Source: Cognatishimia activa (GTDB lineage: Bacteria; Pseudomonadota; Alphaproteobacteria; Rhodobacterales; Rhodobacteraceae). Taken from it: a stretch of DNA of 64,000 nt. This document shows, piece after piece, positions 1-8,658 of this stretch. Location of the stretch: NCBI RefSeq assembly GCF_001458335.1, contig NZ_CYTO01000009.1, positions 444,385 through 508,384 of the forward strand, given 5' to 3'. The first letter of the stretch is position 1. Each line of letters begins with the position of its first letter. A model generated the notes under the pieces. That model was not told the origin of the DNA. It did no database searches and saw only the letters and a program-made list of their open reading frames with translations. The position numbers were made by a program, and so were the translations under genes.

Positions 1-96
1 CGACTTTGTGCCGATCGGGTCAGCATACATGTCCATGCCGGCCCGGCCAAAGACCACAAATTTGCGGCCCTTAATTGCGTCTATAACGTTAGCCAT
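1..96 (-). CDS. iolC: 5-dehydro-2-deoxygluconokinase, N-terminal fragment (runs off left edge)
   Basis: Only the first 32 codons are present; the rest lies outside the window. The start MANVIDAIKG is followed by VVFGRAGMDMYAD, which matches the first beta-strand of PfkB-family sugar kinases, where the Gly/Asp pair contacts the sugar. In the family, IolC phosphorylates 2-deoxy-5-keto-D-gluconate, the step after IolB in inositol breakdown. The ATG shares one base with the iolD stop (TGATG), and a GGAAGGG ribosome site lies just upstream inside iolD, so the two are translationally coupled. The assignment rests on the PfkB-like N-terminus plus position beside iolD; another PfkB kinase cannot be excluded from this fragment. 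Confidence 0.72.
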   Translation of the reverse strand, partial: MANVIDAIKGRKFVVFGRAGMDMYADPIGTKS

Positions 97-1976
97 CAAA
101 CGCCCTTCCGCTGTTTGCTGCGGGAGGACTCCCAATCCACATGAGCGGCGCGCACGCGGTCACTTTCGGTGATATGAGGGCTGCCCACTTCCCACCATGC
201 GTGACCTTCAGCGGTCCAACCTTCATAAGGGTCAACCTTCATCACGATCACATGAGTTTTGTCGCTGGCTTTGGCGCGCTTGAAGGCGTCGCCCAGCTCG
301 GCAGGATTGGACACCGTTTCAGCAATTGCACCTTGCGAAGCGGCATGCGCTTCGAAATCCACGGCAAAGGGTTCTGGAATGGTCGGGCAATCCTCAAGCA
401 GGTTGTTAAAGCTCTCATTGCCAGTGTTGTTTTGCAGTTTATTGATCACCGCAAAGCCACCATTGTCGAGCACCAGAATGATCAGTTTTTTGCGGCTCAG
501 CACCGACGAATAGATGTCGGAATTCATCATCATGTAAGAACCGTCGCCAATGAAAACGATCGTGTCTTGATCCGGCTCGCTTTCGGCCTGTGCGATGCGA
601 GCGCCCCATGCGCCAGAGATTTCATAGCCCATGCAGCTAAAGCCAAATTCGACATCCACTGTGCCAGTCGACAGCGTCCGCCAGTTGGCGGTGACTTCAG
701 CTGGAAGGCCACCAGCTGCGGCCACAACGCGGTCGCGCGCGTCACAAAGTTCGTTCACAACGCCAATGGCTTGCGCATAAGAGTTCGGGCGGTTTCCGTG
801 GGCGACATTTTCCGCCACATAGCCATCCCATTTCTTACGTTCGGTTTTGGCAAAATCGACCCATTCAGTAGGGGCCGCATAGTCCAGTGCTGCATCCAAA
901 GCCGTGAGGCTGAGTTTCGCGTCACCAACGATTGGCAAAGAGCGGTGCTTGCCCGCGTCATGACGGCCTGCATTGATCGAGATGATCTGCGCGTCTTTTG
1001 CAAATGCTGTCCAAGACCCCGTTGTGAAGTCTTGCAACCGGGTGCCAACTGCGAGGATCACATCGGCCTGCTCTGCGATGGTGTTGGCGCTGTTTGATCC
1101 AGTTACCCCAATAGGGCCGATATTGAGATCGTGCGTCGCGACCAAGTTTGCGCGACCGGCAATGGTTTCGACCACAGGGATCTGGTGTTTCTCTGCAAAG
1201 TCGGTCAACTCGGTGACCGCGCGGGAATATTGCACACCGCCGCCCGCGATGATCATCGGGCGTTTGGCGCTTTTCAAGGCTTCTACCGCGTCTGCAATCT
1301 CATTTGCATCCGGTGTCACGCGGCGAATGCGGTGTACTTTCTTTTCAAAGAACACAGCGGGGAAATCATAAGTCCAGCCTTGAACATCCTGCGGCAGACC
1401 TAGGAATGCCGGCCCGCAATCCGCCGGATCAAGAAGAGTCGCAAGCGCATTTGGCAATGACTGGATGATCTGTGCCGGGTGCGTGATGCGATCCCAATAG
1501 CGGACAACCGGTTTGAACGCGTCATTAACGCCGTAGGTCGGATCCTGAAAATTCTCCATTTGCTGCAACACAGGGTCGGGCAGGCGGGTCAGAAACGTGT
1601 CCCCGCACAGAAGCAACATCGGCAGGCGGTTTGCATGGGCCAAAGCGGCGGATGTGACTAGGTTGGATGTGCCAGGACCAGCAGAGGCTGTGCAGAACAT
1701 AAAGCGTTGGCGCAACCACTGTTTTGCATAGCCAGCCGCCGCAAACCCCATGCTTTGTTCGTTCTGGCCACGGTAAAGCGGCAGCGCGTCCTGATGGTTA
1801 TAAAGGGCTTCACCAAGGCAGGTCACATTGCCATGGCCAAAGATGCCAAACCCACCGCCACAAACGCGCATTTCCTGCCCGTCGATCTCGATGAATTGGT
1901 TGGAAAGCCAACGGATTATAGCCTGCGCTGTGGTCAGCTGAATTGTGTCGGCTGATGATGTCATTGTTTCGCTCAT
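96..1976 (-). CDS. iolD: 3D-(3,5/4)-trihydroxycyclohexane-1,2-dione hydrolase (TPP-dependent)
   Basis: 626 residues, the usual IolD length. It opens the ring of the diketo inositol intermediate to give 5-deoxyglucuronate in the cytoplasm. The thiamine diphosphate enzyme layout is visible: N-terminal pyrimidine-binding domain with the catalytic glutamate in RGQNEQSMGF (E73), a central Rossmann-like domain (about 220-350), and a C-terminal pyrophosphate-binding domain with GDGSYMMMN and a downstream LDNGGFAV stretch. The N-terminal GGFGIFGHGN is typical of IolD rather than acetolactate synthases. It is followed by iolC with one-base overlap and is divergent from the oxidoreductase at 2130. A palindromic operator candidate lies 77 bp upstream. 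The start has no strong ribosome site; the Met at codon 5 is an alternative. Confidence 0.95.
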   Translation of the reverse strand: MSETMTSSADTIQLTTAQAIIRWLSNQFIEIDGQEMRVCGGGFGIFGHGNVTCLGEALYNHQDALPLYRGQNEQSMGFAAAGYAKQWLRQRFMFCTASAGPGTSNLVTSAALAHANRLPMLLLCGDTFLTRLPDPVLQQMENFQDPTYGVNDAFKPVVRYWDRITHPAQIIQSLPNALATLLDPADCGPAFLGLPQDVQGWTYDFPAVFFEKKVHRIRRVTPDANEIADAVEALKSAKRPMIIAGGGVQYSRAVTELTDFAEKHQIPVVETIAGRANLVATHDLNIGPIGVTGSNSANTIAEQADVILAVGTRLQDFTTGSWTAFAKDAQIISINAGRHDAGKHRSLPIVGDAKLSLTALDAALDYAAPTEWVDFAKTERKKWDGYVAENVAHGNRPNSYAQAIGVVNELCDARDRVVAAAGGLPAEVTANWRTLSTGTVDVEFGFSCMGYEISGAWGARIAQAESEPDQDTIVFIGDGSYMMMNSDIYSSVLSRKKLIILVLDNGGFAVINKLQNNTGNESFNNLLEDCPTIPEPFAVDFEAHAASQGAIAETVSNPAELGDAFKRAKASDKTHVIVMKVDPYEGWTAEGHAWWEVGSPHITESDRVRAAHVDWESSRSKQRKGV

Positions 1977-2052
1977 AGGTGGGCGACTTTCTTCAAAAAT
2001 TCGACGCTATGCCGAATGGTGCTTGCGAGTTTTCGAATCTCAAGATACAGTT

Positions 2053-2070
2053 TTTGCAACCGGTTGCAAA
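2053..2070. promoter_or_regulatory. LacI-family operator candidate in the iolD/oxidoreductase divergent region
   Basis: Perfect 18-bp palindrome with half-site TTTGCAACC, centred on CCGG. It lies in the 153-bp gap between iolD (start 1976, minus) and the oxidoreductase gene (start 2130, plus). The same sequence, extended by two T to the left, occurs at 6393-6414 beside the LacI-type gene, and I see it nowhere else in the window. LacI-family operators typically have central CG and this size. Inferred role: repression of both divergent inositol transcripts by the regulator at 5316-6314. Confidence 0.8.
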
Positions 2071-2129
2071 CTGGTTTTCAAAAATCGTAAAGTGAATCGC
2101 ACGCTGAGCTCATTGGGAGGGAGGGCCTT

Positions 2130-3233
2130 ATGACCCAGATCGGCATTGGCATCCTTGGGGGTGGCTATATGGGCAAGGCCCATTCTGTGGCCATGGCTGC
2201 GGTTGGGGCTGTGTTCAATACAGCGCTGCGTCCGCGCCTTGAGATGATCTGTGCATCGTCACCCGAAAGTGCTGAGCGCTATCGCGCGGCCTACGGGTTT
2301 GCGCGCGCAACAGATGATTGGCGTTTATTGGTGAATGATCCAGCGGTAGAGGCCATTGTCATTGCCACGCCGCAAGAGACCCACAGAGAAATCGCAGAGG
2401 CAGCCTTTGCCTTGGGCAAACCTGTGTTCTGTGAAAAACCACTCGGCGCATCCATAGCCGACAGTGCGGCTATGGTCGCGGCTGCGGAAGCGGCTGGGGT
2501 CGTGAATATGACCGGCTTTAATTATATCCGCACGCCAGCCAGTCAGTTTGCTCGCCAATTGATTGCAGAAGGGGCCATTGGGGACGTCACGTGGTTCCGC
2601 GGTGAACACACCGAAGACTTTTACGCAGACCCGCAAGCGCCCGCAACTTGGCGCACATCGGGCATGGCGAATGGCACGATGGGAGACCTCGCGCCTCACA
2701 TGATCAACGCCGCGCTCGCTTTGTTGGGGCCCGTAGCGGAAGTTATGGCAGATGTAGAAACGGTCCATGCCAAACGCCCCGGCGGTGACGTGACAAATGA
2801 TGATCAGGCCCAAATGATGTGCCGTTTTGAGAGCGGTGCCATGGGGCATATGTTCTTCAGCCGTATCGCGACGGGTCGCAAGATGGGCTATGCTTATGAA
2901 ATCACTGGAACAAAGGGCGCCATTCGCTTTGATCAAGAGGATCAGAATGCGCTTTGGCTTTATGAAATGGATGGCCCCGAGGCGACCCGCGGGTTCCGCA
3001 AAATCCTGACCGGGCCTGCCCATCCTGACTATCTGCCGTTCTGCCAAGGCCCAGGCCATGGCACCGGGTATCAGGATCAGATCATCATTGAGGCGAAGGA
3101 CTTCCTCGAAGCCGTCGCCACCAAAACGAACAAATGGCCGACTTTCAAAGACGGCCACGACGTGAACCGAATTGTCGCTGCGGCGCTTGCTTCCTCGGAC
3201 ACAAAGTCCTGGCAAGACGTCAACGCATTCTGA
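2130..3233 (+). CDS. Gfo/Idh/MocA family oxidoreductase (inositol pathway dehydrogenase)
   Basis: 367 residues. An N-terminal Rossmann fold begins with GILGGGYMG (7-15), and the family motif EKP is at 102-104, where Lys takes part in catalysis. The C-terminal alpha/beta domain contains DLAPHMINAAL with the expected active-site histidine. The family oxidises or reduces sugar and inositol hydroxyl groups with NAD(P). A strong ribosome site (GGGAGGGAGGG) precedes the ATG. It is followed 18 bp later by iolE, so it probably acts as an inositol 2-dehydrogenase or an isomer-specific dehydrogenase (scyllo- or chiro-inositol). Which substrate cannot be told from sequence alone. The second oxidoreductase at 4158 makes one of the two a candidate IolG. 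Confidence 0.87.
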   Translation: MTQIGIGILGGGYMGKAHSVAMAAVGAVFNTALRPRLEMICASSPESAERYRAAYGFARATDDWRLLVNDPAVEAIVIATPQETHREIAEAAFALGKPVFCEKPLGASIADSAAMVAAAEAAGVVNMTGFNYIRTPASQFARQLIAEGAIGDVTWFRGEHTEDFYADPQAPATWRTSGMANGTMGDLAPHMINAALALLGPVAEVMADVETVHAKRPGGDVTNDDQAQMMCRFESGAMGHMFFSRIATGRKMGYAYEITGTKGAIRFDQEDQNALWLYEMDGPEATRGFRKILTGPAHPDYLPFCQGPGHGTGYQDQIIIEAKDFLEAVATKTNKWPTFKDGHDVNRIVAAALASSDTKSWQDVNAF

Positions 3234-3251
3234 GCATCAGGAAGGAAAAAG

Positions 3252-4145
3252 ATGAGCATCAGAATTGGCAACGCCCCTTGTTCATGGGGTGTGGAATTTG
3301 CAAATGACCCGCGCAACCCAACTTGGCGGGAGGTTTTGAAACAGTGCGCTGAGGCGGGCTATAAAGGGATCGAGCTGGGACCGGTTGGCTTTATGCCTGA
3401 GGATCCGGCCGAGCTGGCCCCAGCGCTGGAAGAATTCGATCTAGAGCTGATCGGGGGTGTGGTGTTCCGCGCCTACCACGATCCGGATGCATGGGAAGAT
3501 GTGCTCGATGCAACGCATCGCACGGCCAAAGCGCTAAAGGCCCATGGGGCGCAGCATTTGGTTTTGATTGACTCCATTTCACCCCGTCGTGCGCCTACTG
3601 CTGGGCGTGCCGCGGAAGCCGAGCAAATGGATAAGGCCGAGTGGATCGCGTATCGCGACCGCATTGCTGAAACCGCTCGTATCGGCACCGAGGAATACGG
3701 GCTCACCGTTGGTATTCACGCACATGCAGCTGGGTTCATGGACTTCGAACCAGAGCTCGTGCGCCTGCTGGATGAGGTTGACGAGAAGATCCTGAAAATC
3801 TGCTTTGATACGGGGCACCACTCCTATGCAGGTTTTGATCCGGTGGCCTTCATGAAGCGCTATGTGGATCGCATTTCCTACATGCATTTCAAGGACATCG
3901 ATCCAAAGGTGAAGGCAGACGTCATTGCCAATCGGACCGGATTCTATGACGCTTGCGGACAGGGGATCTTCTGCAATCTCGGCGACGGCGATGTGGACTT
4001 CCCTCAGGTACGACAAGTGCTGCTGGATGCGGGCTTTGAAGGTTGGTGCACCGTCGAACAAGACTGTGACCCAACCCTTGATCCGGACACACTTGGTGAC
4101 GCGCGCAAGAACCGGGAATACCTTGAATCCATTGGCTTTTCATAA
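3252..4145 (+). CDS. iolE: myo-inosose-2 dehydratase
   Basis: 297 residues, matching IolE length. It removes water from 2-keto-myo-inositol to give the diketone that IolD hydrolyses. The opening IGNAPCSWGVEF and the segment YKGIELGPVGFMPED are characteristic of IolE. The fold is an AP-endonuclease-2-type TIM barrel that binds a divalent metal; FDTGHHSYAGFDPVAF and YMHFKDID carry conserved His and Asp ligands. A ribosome site (GAAGGAAA) precedes the ATG. It is flanked by the two Gfo/Idh/MocA genes at 18 and 12 bp, so the three form one operon. Confidence 0.95.
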   Translation: MSIRIGNAPCSWGVEFANDPRNPTWREVLKQCAEAGYKGIELGPVGFMPEDPAELAPALEEFDLELIGGVVFRAYHDPDAWEDVLDATHRTAKALKAHGAQHLVLIDSISPRRAPTAGRAAEAEQMDKAEWIAYRDRIAETARIGTEEYGLTVGIHAHAAGFMDFEPELVRLLDEVDEKILKICFDTGHHSYAGFDPVAFMKRYVDRISYMHFKDIDPKVKADVIANRTGFYDACGQGIFCNLGDGDVDFPQVRQVLLDAGFEGWCTVEQDCDPTLDPDTLGDARKNREYLESIGFS

Positions 4146-4157
4146 GGAAACGGCACT

Positions 4158-5300
4158 ATGGCAACCATGAGTAAACTCAAATGGGGCATGATTGGCGGCG
4201 GTGAAGGCAGCCAAATCGGTCCAGCACACCGACTGGGTGCCTTGGCGGATGGGCACTTTGCTTTCGCTGCGGGTGCTTTGGATCACCGTCCTGACGTGGG
4301 TCGTGAATATGGCCAGCGGCTTGGGCTTGATGCGGACCGTTCATATGGCGACTGGACCGAGATGCTTTCGGGTGAAAAAGCGCGCGAGGATCGGATCGAC
4401 CTGGTGACTGTCGCAACCCCGAACGCCACGCATTTTGAAATCACCAAGGCTTTCCTTGAGGCGGGCTTTAATGTGCTTTGCGAAAAGCCCATGACGATGA
4501 CCGTCGAAGAAGGCGAAGAAATCGTCAAAGTCGCTGAGAAATCAGGGAAAATCTGCGCTGTAAACTACTGCTACTCCGCTTATCCGATGGTGCGCCAAGC
4601 CCGTGCTATGGTGCGAAATGGCGAACTTGGTAAAGTGCGGTTGGTGGTCACCAATTTCAGCCATGGTCATCACGGCGATGCCACCGACGCGGATAACCCG
4701 CGCGTGCGTTGGCGCTATGACCCGGCGATGGCGGGTGTCTCTGGCCAGTTTGCCGATTGCGGTATTCACGCGCTGCATATGGCGAGCTTTATTTGTGATG
4801 ACGAGGTGAAAACCCTTTCCGCAGATTTTGCATCCACCATCCCCAGCCGCGAGCTAGAAGATGACGCGATGGTCAATTTCCGTATGGAAGGGGGTACCGT
4901 TGGTCGCCTTTGGACATCTTCCGTGGCAATTGGCCGTCAACACGGTTTTGACATTCAGGTGTTTGGCGAGACAGGTGGTCTGCGTTGGGCCTCGGAACAG
5001 CCAAACCAACTGATCTACACGCCAGTCGGTGGTCGCACGCAGGTGATCGAAAAGGGAGAGGGCGGTCTTTATGAAGACGCCCAACGCCTGAGCCGCGTAG
5101 CGATTGCGCATCCGGAAGGGTTCCCGTTGGCGGTGGCCAACATCTATTGTGACCTCGCGGATGCCATCCGTGGCGAGAATAGAGATGGGCTGCCGAATGC
5201 AGCGGCTGGCGTGCGCTCTATGGCAGCCGTGCACACGGCGGTTGAGTCTGCAAAAGACGGCGGAGCGTGGCTTGACGCGCGGCCATCGATTTTCCGGTAA
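4158..5300 (+). CDS. Gfo/Idh/MocA family oxidoreductase, second inositol-cluster copy
   Basis: 380 residues. The Rossmann signature is MIGGGEGSQIGPAH (11-24) and the catalytic EKP is at 109-111, followed by DCGIHALHMASF with the family histidine. The GGGEGSQIGPAHR start marks a distinct subgroup from the enzyme at 2130, so the two are not recent duplicates and probably act on different stereoisomers or at different steps. An AAGGA ribosome site lies about 9 bases before the ATG, and the gene starts 12 bp after iolE. It ends 15 bp before the convergent LacI-type gene, leaving no room for a clear terminator. Confidence 0.85.
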   Translation: MATMSKLKWGMIGGGEGSQIGPAHRLGALADGHFAFAAGALDHRPDVGREYGQRLGLDADRSYGDWTEMLSGEKAREDRIDLVTVATPNATHFEITKAFLEAGFNVLCEKPMTMTVEEGEEIVKVAEKSGKICAVNYCYSAYPMVRQARAMVRNGELGKVRLVVTNFSHGHHGDATDADNPRVRWRYDPAMAGVSGQFADCGIHALHMASFICDDEVKTLSADFASTIPSRELEDDAMVNFRMEGGTVGRLWTSSVAIGRQHGFDIQVFGETGGLRWASEQPNQLIYTPVGGRTQVIEKGEGGLYEDAQRLSRVAIAHPEGFPLAVANIYCDLADAIRGENRDGLPNAAAGVRSMAAVHTAVESAKDGGAWLDARPSIFR

Positions 5301-5315
5301 AGGCGGGTCTTTAAA

Positions 5316-6314
5316 TTAGGGGATGGGGCGCAACGTGCCCCGTTCCACAATTTCGCAAGGGAAAATGCGCGTTTCGGGATAGCGGTCATTCTCATCCAGC
5401 ATCGCAACCATCAACTCGATCGATGATTGCACAATCTGACGGATCGGCTGGTGAATGGTCGTCAGATTGATGTTTTCCCAACGCGACATTTCCATATCGT
5501 TTAGCCCAATGATCCCGATGTTTTCGGGGCAAGAGAGGGGGCTGTCTTGGATTGCCGACAAAGCACCAATAGACAGAACGTCATCACCGCAGAAATAGGC
5601 TTCTGCTGGGCCTTTATCCAATAGGCGCAGCATTTCTTTGCGACCCGCTTCAAATGAGTATTTCTCTGCAAAAGAGAAGGTGGTCTCAATGTCCGGGTGG
5701 TTTTCCATTTCGGCCATGAACCCCGCATGGCGGTCTTGGGTCGATGTTGCGCTTAATGGGCCGCCCAGAAACGCGACCTTTTTATAGCCGCGCGCCACGA
5801 GGGTTTGCGCAGCCATGCGGCCACATTGGACGTTGTCGATGCTGACGATATGGACCTTTGGGGCAGAAGATGCGCGACCAAAGGAATGCACCACCGGAAC
5901 GCCTGCGTCTTTGAAGGCTTTTGAAAACCCTGCTGGCAGTGTGGATGATGCGACCACCGCTCCATCCACAGAGTACTGCCGCAACATGCGCACAGAATTT
6001 TCTGCATCAGTCTCATCAGACAGATTCACCAGCAGCGGGCGCAAGCCGCGATCTTGCAGGCCTTTGGTGAAGAGATCGAAGACTTCTAGAAAGATCGGGT
6101 TGTGAAAGTTGTTGGATACAAGACCAATAAGCTTGGTCCGCCCGGTCGTGAGGGAAGATGCCAGCGCATTGGGGCTATAGCCCAAGTCTTTTGCAGCCTT
6201 TTCTACCTTGCGGCGCATTTTTTCGGAAACCGATGCCCCGTCAGTAAACGTGCGGGAAACCGCGGATCGCGAAACGCCTGCACGTTCTGCAACCTCTTTC
6301 AATGTCACGGCCAT
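5316..6314 (-). CDS. LacI-family repressor of the inositol genes
   Basis: 332 residues from the chosen start. The ATG at 6314 begins MAVTLKEVAERAGVSRSAVS, the standard LacI helix-turn-helix at residues 3-23, and has AAAGGACG upstream; a longer reading frame to 6401 would add 29 unconserved residues and read into the operator. Residues 60-332 form the periplasmic-binding-like ligand domain (IGLVSNNFHNPIF, GDDVLSIGALSAI). It is transcribed away from the binding-protein gene at 6501, and the gap holds a 22-bp palindrome. The same palindrome before iolD supports control of both inositol units plus itself. The ligand is unknown; an inositol or a pathway intermediate is likely by context. Confidence 0.9.
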   Translation of the reverse strand: MAVTLKEVAERAGVSRSAVSRTFTDGASVSEKMRRKVEKAAKDLGYSPNALASSLTTGRTKLIGLVSNNFHNPIFLEVFDLFTKGLQDRGLRPLLVNLSDETDAENSVRMLRQYSVDGAVVASSTLPAGFSKAFKDAGVPVVHSFGRASSAPKVHIVSIDNVQCGRMAAQTLVARGYKKVAFLGGPLSATSTQDRHAGFMAEMENHPDIETTFSFAEKYSFEAGRKEMLRLLDKGPAEAYFCGDDVLSIGALSAIQDSPLSCPENIGIIGLNDMEMSRWENINLTTIHQPIRQIVQSSIELMVAMLDENDRYPETRIFPCEIVERGTLRPIP

Positions 6315-6392
6315 TCTGGCGTCGTCCTTTCTAGTCGTTAGCGTCCTTTTAACTGTTTTTGCAGCGTTATACAGCATGTCCGGAAAAAACTC

Positions 6393-6414
6393 TTTTTGCA
6401 ACCGGTTGCAAAAA
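6393..6414. promoter_or_regulatory. LacI-family operator candidate between the repressor and binding-protein genes
   Basis: Perfect 22-bp palindrome with half-site TTTTTGCAACC. It is 79 bp upstream of the repressor start and 87 bp upstream of the importer binding-protein start, and shares 20 contiguous bases with the site at 2051-2070. The placement suits repression of the importer and autorepression of the regulator. Confidence 0.83.
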
Positions 6415-6500
6415 GTTTTGAGATGTGGTTAAAATTGAGTCGGCCCCGGAGGAGTGCGCTTTGCGTTTGATCCTCCGAGCAAAAACCTTGGGAGGAAAAT

Positions 6501-7451
6501 ATGGCTTCAATTTTGAAAAAACTGGCATTGGCAACGGCAGTGGTGACCGCACCACTGATGGCTGCAACCGGTGCCAGTGCGGAAGGCGAGAAGTATATTC
6601 TGGTCAGCCACGCCCCTGACAGCGACAGCTGGTGGAACACCATCAAGAACGGCATCGCGCTGGCGGGTGACCAAATGGGCGTGGAAGTCGAGTATCGCAA
6701 CCCGCCAACCGGCGACCTTGCAGATATGGCACGTATTATCGAGCAGGCAGCAGCATCTGGTCCAAACGGCATCATCACCACTCTGGCTGATTATGATGTT
6801 CTGTCCGGCCCAATCCAAAATGCCGTTGCAAGTGGCGTTGACGTGATCATCATGAACTCTGGTACACCAGATCAGGCGCGCGAAGTGGGCGCTTTGATGT
6901 ATGTGGGTCAGCCAGAGTATGACGCGGGTTACGCAGCAGGCCTGCGCGCGAAGGGTGACGGCGTTGGCAGCTTCCTTTGTGTGAACCACTACATCAACTC
7001 ACCATCTTCTACCGAGCGTTGCCAAGGTTTCGCGGACGGTCTGGGTGTGGATCTGGGCAGCCAGATGATTGACTCCGGTCAAGACCCTGCGGAAATCAAA
7101 AACCGTGTTCTGGCATACCTGAACGCAAACCCAGGCACAGAAGCGGTTCTGACCCTTGGGCCAACATCTGCGGACCCAACTTTGCTTGCGCTTGATGAAA
7201 ACGGCATGGCTGGTGACATCTACTTCGGCACCTTCGACTTGGGCGACGAGATCGTCAAAGGCATCAAAGGTGGCGTCATCAACTGGGGTATCGACCAGCA
7301 ACCATTCCTGCAGGCTTACCTGCCAGTTGTTGTGATGACGAACTACCACCGTTACGGCGTACTGCCAGGCAACAACATCAACTCTGGTCCGGGTTTCGTC
7401 ACTGCAGACGGCCTGACACTGGTTGAGAAATATGCGGGCGAATTCCGCTAA
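6501..7451 (+). CDS. Sugar/inositol ABC transporter, periplasmic binding protein
   Basis: 316 residues. A signal peptide (hydrophobic 8-22, cleavage after ASA near residue 27) leads into a type-I periplasmic binding fold of the ribose/inositol group: EKYILVSHAPDSDSWWN at the front, then GIITTLADYDVL and GVDVIIMNSG. GGAGGAAAAT provides the ribosome site. It is the first gene of an importer with the permease at 7539 and ATPase at 8659. Given the shared operator with iolD, the expected ligand is myo-inositol or a related cyclitol. A stem-loop with a T-run follows at once (7468-7496). Confidence 0.88.
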   Translation: MASILKKLALATAVVTAPLMAATGASAEGEKYILVSHAPDSDSWWNTIKNGIALAGDQMGVEVEYRNPPTGDLADMARIIEQAAASGPNGIITTLADYDVLSGPIQNAVASGVDVIIMNSGTPDQAREVGALMYVGQPEYDAGYAAGLRAKGDGVGSFLCVNHYINSPSSTERCQGFADGLGVDLGSQMIDSGQDPAEIKNRVLAYLNANPGTEAVLTLGPTSADPTLLALDENGMAGDIYFGTFDLGDEIVKGIKGGVINWGIDQQPFLQAYLPVVVMTNYHRYGVLPGNNINSGPGFVTADGLTLVEKYAGEFR

Positions 7452-7467
7452 GTTTTATATCCTCCAG

Positions 7468-7496
7468 CAGGGCGGCTTAGCTGGCCGCCCTGTTTT
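7468..7496 (+). terminator. Intercistronic stem-loop after the inositol binding-protein gene
   Basis: Nine-base arms CAGGGCGGC (7468-7476) and GCCGCCCTG (7484-7492) with a 7-base loop, then TTTT. It lies 17 bp after the binding-protein stop and before the permease in the same direction. It probably acts as a partial terminator or 3'-end protector, giving more binding protein than membrane subunits. Confidence 0.7.
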
Positions 7497-7538
7497 CGGT
7501 ATACTCCCCTCACATCGACAAACTTCGTGGAGCTTTCC

Positions 7539-8657
7539 ATGTCCGACGCACAAACCTCGGGCGTTGACGAGCGCGTTAAGCAACAATCCAGCCTGCGCAA
7601 AGCCCTGATCCGACCAGAACTTGGCGGCATCTGTGGCACAGTCATCGTCTTTATCCTGTTTTTTCTTTTCGCTGGCGACAGCGGCATGTTCAATTCCCAA
7701 GGGGTCATGAACTGGAGCGTGGTCTCCGCGCAATTCATGATCATCGCTGTGGGGGCTTGCCTCCTCATGATTGCTGGTGAGTTTGACCTCTCCGTGGGCT
7801 CTATGATTGGCTTCTCTGGCATGATGATTGCCATTTTTGGCGTCACCTTGGGTTGGCCGATCTGGCTTGCGATCATCGTTACCTTCCTGATGGCCATGGC
7901 GATCGGTTGGGTGAACGGCATGATTGTTGTGCGCACGGGCCTTCCAAGCTTTATCGTGACCTTGGCCTTTCTGTTTATCTTGCGCGGTTTCACCATCTTC
8001 TTGCCTCAGGTGATTGAGCGGAAAACCATCATTGGTGGCATCAAAGATGCCGCGGAAGGCGACTGGCTGGGTGTAGTGTTTGGCGGCAAGATCCTAAAAG
8101 GGTTCTTCCAATGGCTGGGCGATAATGGTGTGATCGCGACCTTTGAGCGGGGCACCCGGGCAGGGGAGCCGGTGGTCGACGGCATTCCAATGTTGATCGT
8201 ATGGGCGATTGTCTTGGTCATTCTCGGCCACGTTCTGTTAACCCGTACCAAATTTGGCAACTGGATCTTTGCTGCTGGGGGCGACGCAGAAGCGGCGCGT
8301 AACTCTGGTGTTCCGGTCAACCGCGTGAAAATTTCCATGTTCATGTTCTCAGCCTTCTGCGCGACGGTCTTCGCCACCTGTCAGGTGATGGAGTTCGGAT
8401 CCGCCGGTGCTGACCGTGGTTTGCTGAAAGAATTCGAAGCCATCATCGCGGTGGTGATCGGTGGCGCTTTGCTAACAGGCGGTTATGGCTCCGTTGTGGG
8501 TGCAGCCCTCGGTGCGCTGATCTTCGGTGTCGTACAGCAGGGTCTGTTCTTCGCAGGCGTGGAAAGCTCGCTCTTCCGCGTGTTCCTTGGCGTGATCCTT
8601 TTGGGCGCGGTGATCCTGAACACCTATATCCGCCGCATCATCACAGGGGAGCGTTAA
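7539..8657 (+). CDS. Sugar/inositol ABC transporter permease (CUT2 type)
   Basis: 372 residues from the ATG at 7539, which has GTGGAGC just upstream; a GTG at 7527 overlaps that ribosome site and is less likely. The protein is strongly hydrophobic with about ten membrane segments. It carries the BPD_transp_2 features: GEFDLSVGSMIGFSGM near residue 90 and VVIGGALLTGGYGSVVGAALG towards the C-terminus. A charged loop of some 60 residues (around 165-225) is longer than in RbsC. It forms the channel with the binding protein (6501) and ATPase (8659, one base after this stop). Confidence 0.88.
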   Translation: MSDAQTSGVDERVKQQSSLRKALIRPELGGICGTVIVFILFFLFAGDSGMFNSQGVMNWSVVSAQFMIIAVGACLLMIAGEFDLSVGSMIGFSGMMIAIFGVTLGWPIWLAIIVTFLMAMAIGWVNGMIVVRTGLPSFIVTLAFLFILRGFTIFLPQVIERKTIIGGIKDAAEGDWLGVVFGGKILKGFFQWLGDNGVIATFERGTRAGEPVVDGIPMLIVWAIVLVILGHVLLTRTKFGNWIFAAGGDAEAARNSGVPVNRVKISMFMFSAFCATVFATCQVMEFGSAGADRGLLKEFEAIIAVVIGGALLTGGYGSVVGAALGALIFGVVQQGLFFAGVESSLFRVFLGVILLGAVILNTYIRRIITGER

Positions 8658-8658
8658 G

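Noticed and set aside
2325-3215. 296-codon minus-strand frame opposite the first oxidoreductase
   Set aside because: Antisense shadow; the plus-strand gene has clear motifs and a strong ribosome site.
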